Source: Chromatiales bacterium (GTDB lineage: Bacteria > Pseudomonadota > Gammaproteobacteria > SZUA-152). From it: 6,796 nucleotides of DNA. This document shows, one piece after another, positions 6,343 to 6,796 of this stretch. Made by a program: the position numbers and the translations under genes. Where the stretch lies: contig JALTPW010000988.1 in the NCBI GenBank assembly GCA_026999335.1, positions 1 to 6,796 of the forward strand, written 5' to 3'. Below the pieces are notes generated by a model. The model made no database searches, was not told where the DNA came from, and saw only the letters and a program-made list of their open reading frames with translations. Each line of letters begins with the position of its first letter. Positions within the stretch are counted from its first letter, which is position 1.

Positions 6343-6576
6343 ATGATAAATGTGGAACTGATTTTTTGTCAGTTGGAAGATGCGTTGAGGGACGTGGATG
6401 AAATCACTGTCGATGGGCTCGACGAAGACGACAGGATCCGCATCGCGGAAATGATCATCAACCTGCAAATGCAGTTGGACATGGTGGGTGAAGAGGCCCA
6501 TGCGCGCTTCGATGCGCGGCTGAATGCGCTGAAGGCGACGGCGGAGTCCGCTGGCTTTGAGGGATATTTGAAATAG
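6343..6576 (+). CDS. Small acidic protein of unknown function
   Basis: I do not recognise this 77-aa protein. The ATG at 6343 is chosen because AGAGAGG (6331-6337) lies 5 bases upstream; a longer frame back to 6238 lacks such a site and adds an ill-fitting N-terminus. It has 18 Asp/Glu against 7 Arg/Lys, a net charge near -11. An acidic stretch (DVDEITVDGLDEDD, 17-30) is followed by RIRIAEMIINLQMQLDMV and a mostly helical charged tail, so a compact helical or coiled-coil bundle is likely. There is one Cys (C9), with no signal peptide or membrane segment. The hydrophobic spacing and clean ribosome-binding site favour a real gene. An anti-regulator or adaptor is possible but unsupported. Confidence 0.65.
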   Translation: MINVELIFCQLEDALRDVDEITVDGLDEDDRIRIAEMIINLQMQLDMVGEEAHARFDARLNALKATAESAGFEGYLK

Positions 6577-6796
6577 GGGGGTGTAACAATCACTTTGGCA
6601 GCTCTTTAGGGTTGCCGCGGCGCCCCCAATCCGCTCCCAGCGGATTGCTTCCAGTTGTGCCTGATGCTTTGTCAGTCGCAACAGTACGATCTTGTTAATA
6701 ACACTGGTGCAGTGGCTTTATTCACAAAATGCGTAAAAATACCATTTTGGGAAAAGCGCCTTTCTCCCAGCCTTGAATTTCCCTAAAATCCATCGC
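6577..6796. other. Non-coding tail with two hairpins
   Basis: No convincing gene was found. A perfect 9-bp hairpin with a ccc loop (caatccgct / agcggattg, 6627-6647) lies 50 bases after the small acidic gene, but no T-run follows on either strand, so it is not a standard intrinsic terminator. A second hairpin at 6748-6769 (tgggaaaag / ctttctccca, one bulge) is near the edge. The minus strand stays open opposite 6325-6681, but that frame overlaps the small acidic gene and has no usable start signal. Confidence 0.4.

Noticed and set aside
6234..6401. 55-codon plus-strand frame starting at ATG 6234
   Set aside because: It has a fair AGGTG upstream but overlaps the better-supported acidic gene in another frame and has an unlikely Cys/Gly-rich composition.
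6325..6681. Minus-strand frame opposite the small acidic gene, containing RLTKHQAQLEAIRWERIGG
   Set aside because: The 5' part looks faintly protein-like, but it has only a TTG start without a ribosome-binding site, and most of it is antisense to the acidic gene.

Overview
The window looks like gammaproteobacterial chromosome. The grounds are a succinylase-branch lysine/diaminopimelate gene cluster with a YffB-type gene directly before dapE (the order I recall from Escherichia coli), a DapC of the dedicated type I associate with Pseudomonas and purple sulfur bacteria, moderately high GC, and two REP doublets with GTAG heads. I cannot name the genus. No plasmid, phage, CRISPR, rRNA or tRNA signal was seen.

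Layout. Positions 1-461 (+) hold the C-terminal part of an alkaline phosphatase that begins outside the window. Positions 462-1049 are a non-coding convergent gap with a terminator-like hairpin, a REP doublet (623-705) and worn remnants of other intergenic repeats. Positions 4748 down to 1050 (-) form one probable operon, dapC-dapD-yffB-dapE. A second REP doublet of a different family (2562-2654) is wedged between dapD and yffB. Positions 4749-4848 are a short divergent promoter region. Positions 4849-6148 (+) hold an EamA-type transporter followed after one base by a VOC/glyoxalase-fold protein. Positions 6149-6342 are a leader with a 21-bp-period AT-rich tandem repeat beside a possible promoter. 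Positions 6343-6576 (+) encode a small, very acidic protein of unknown function. Positions 6577-6796 are non-coding as far as I can see, with two hairpins.

How the genes work together. DapD succinylates tetrahydrodipicolinate, DapC transaminates the product, and DapE removes the succinyl group to give LL-diaminopimelate, the precursor of lysine and of the peptidoglycan cross-link. All three enzymes keep their expected catalytic or metal-binding residues. YffB is a small ArsC/Spx-like thioredoxin-fold protein translated just ahead of dapE, whose ribosome-binding site overlaps the yffB stop. The transporter and VOC protein are probably co-translated, but their substrates are unknown. I found no clear new multi-gene system. 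The parts most worth a second look are the two REP doublets of different families, the tandem operator-like repeat, and the small acidic protein.
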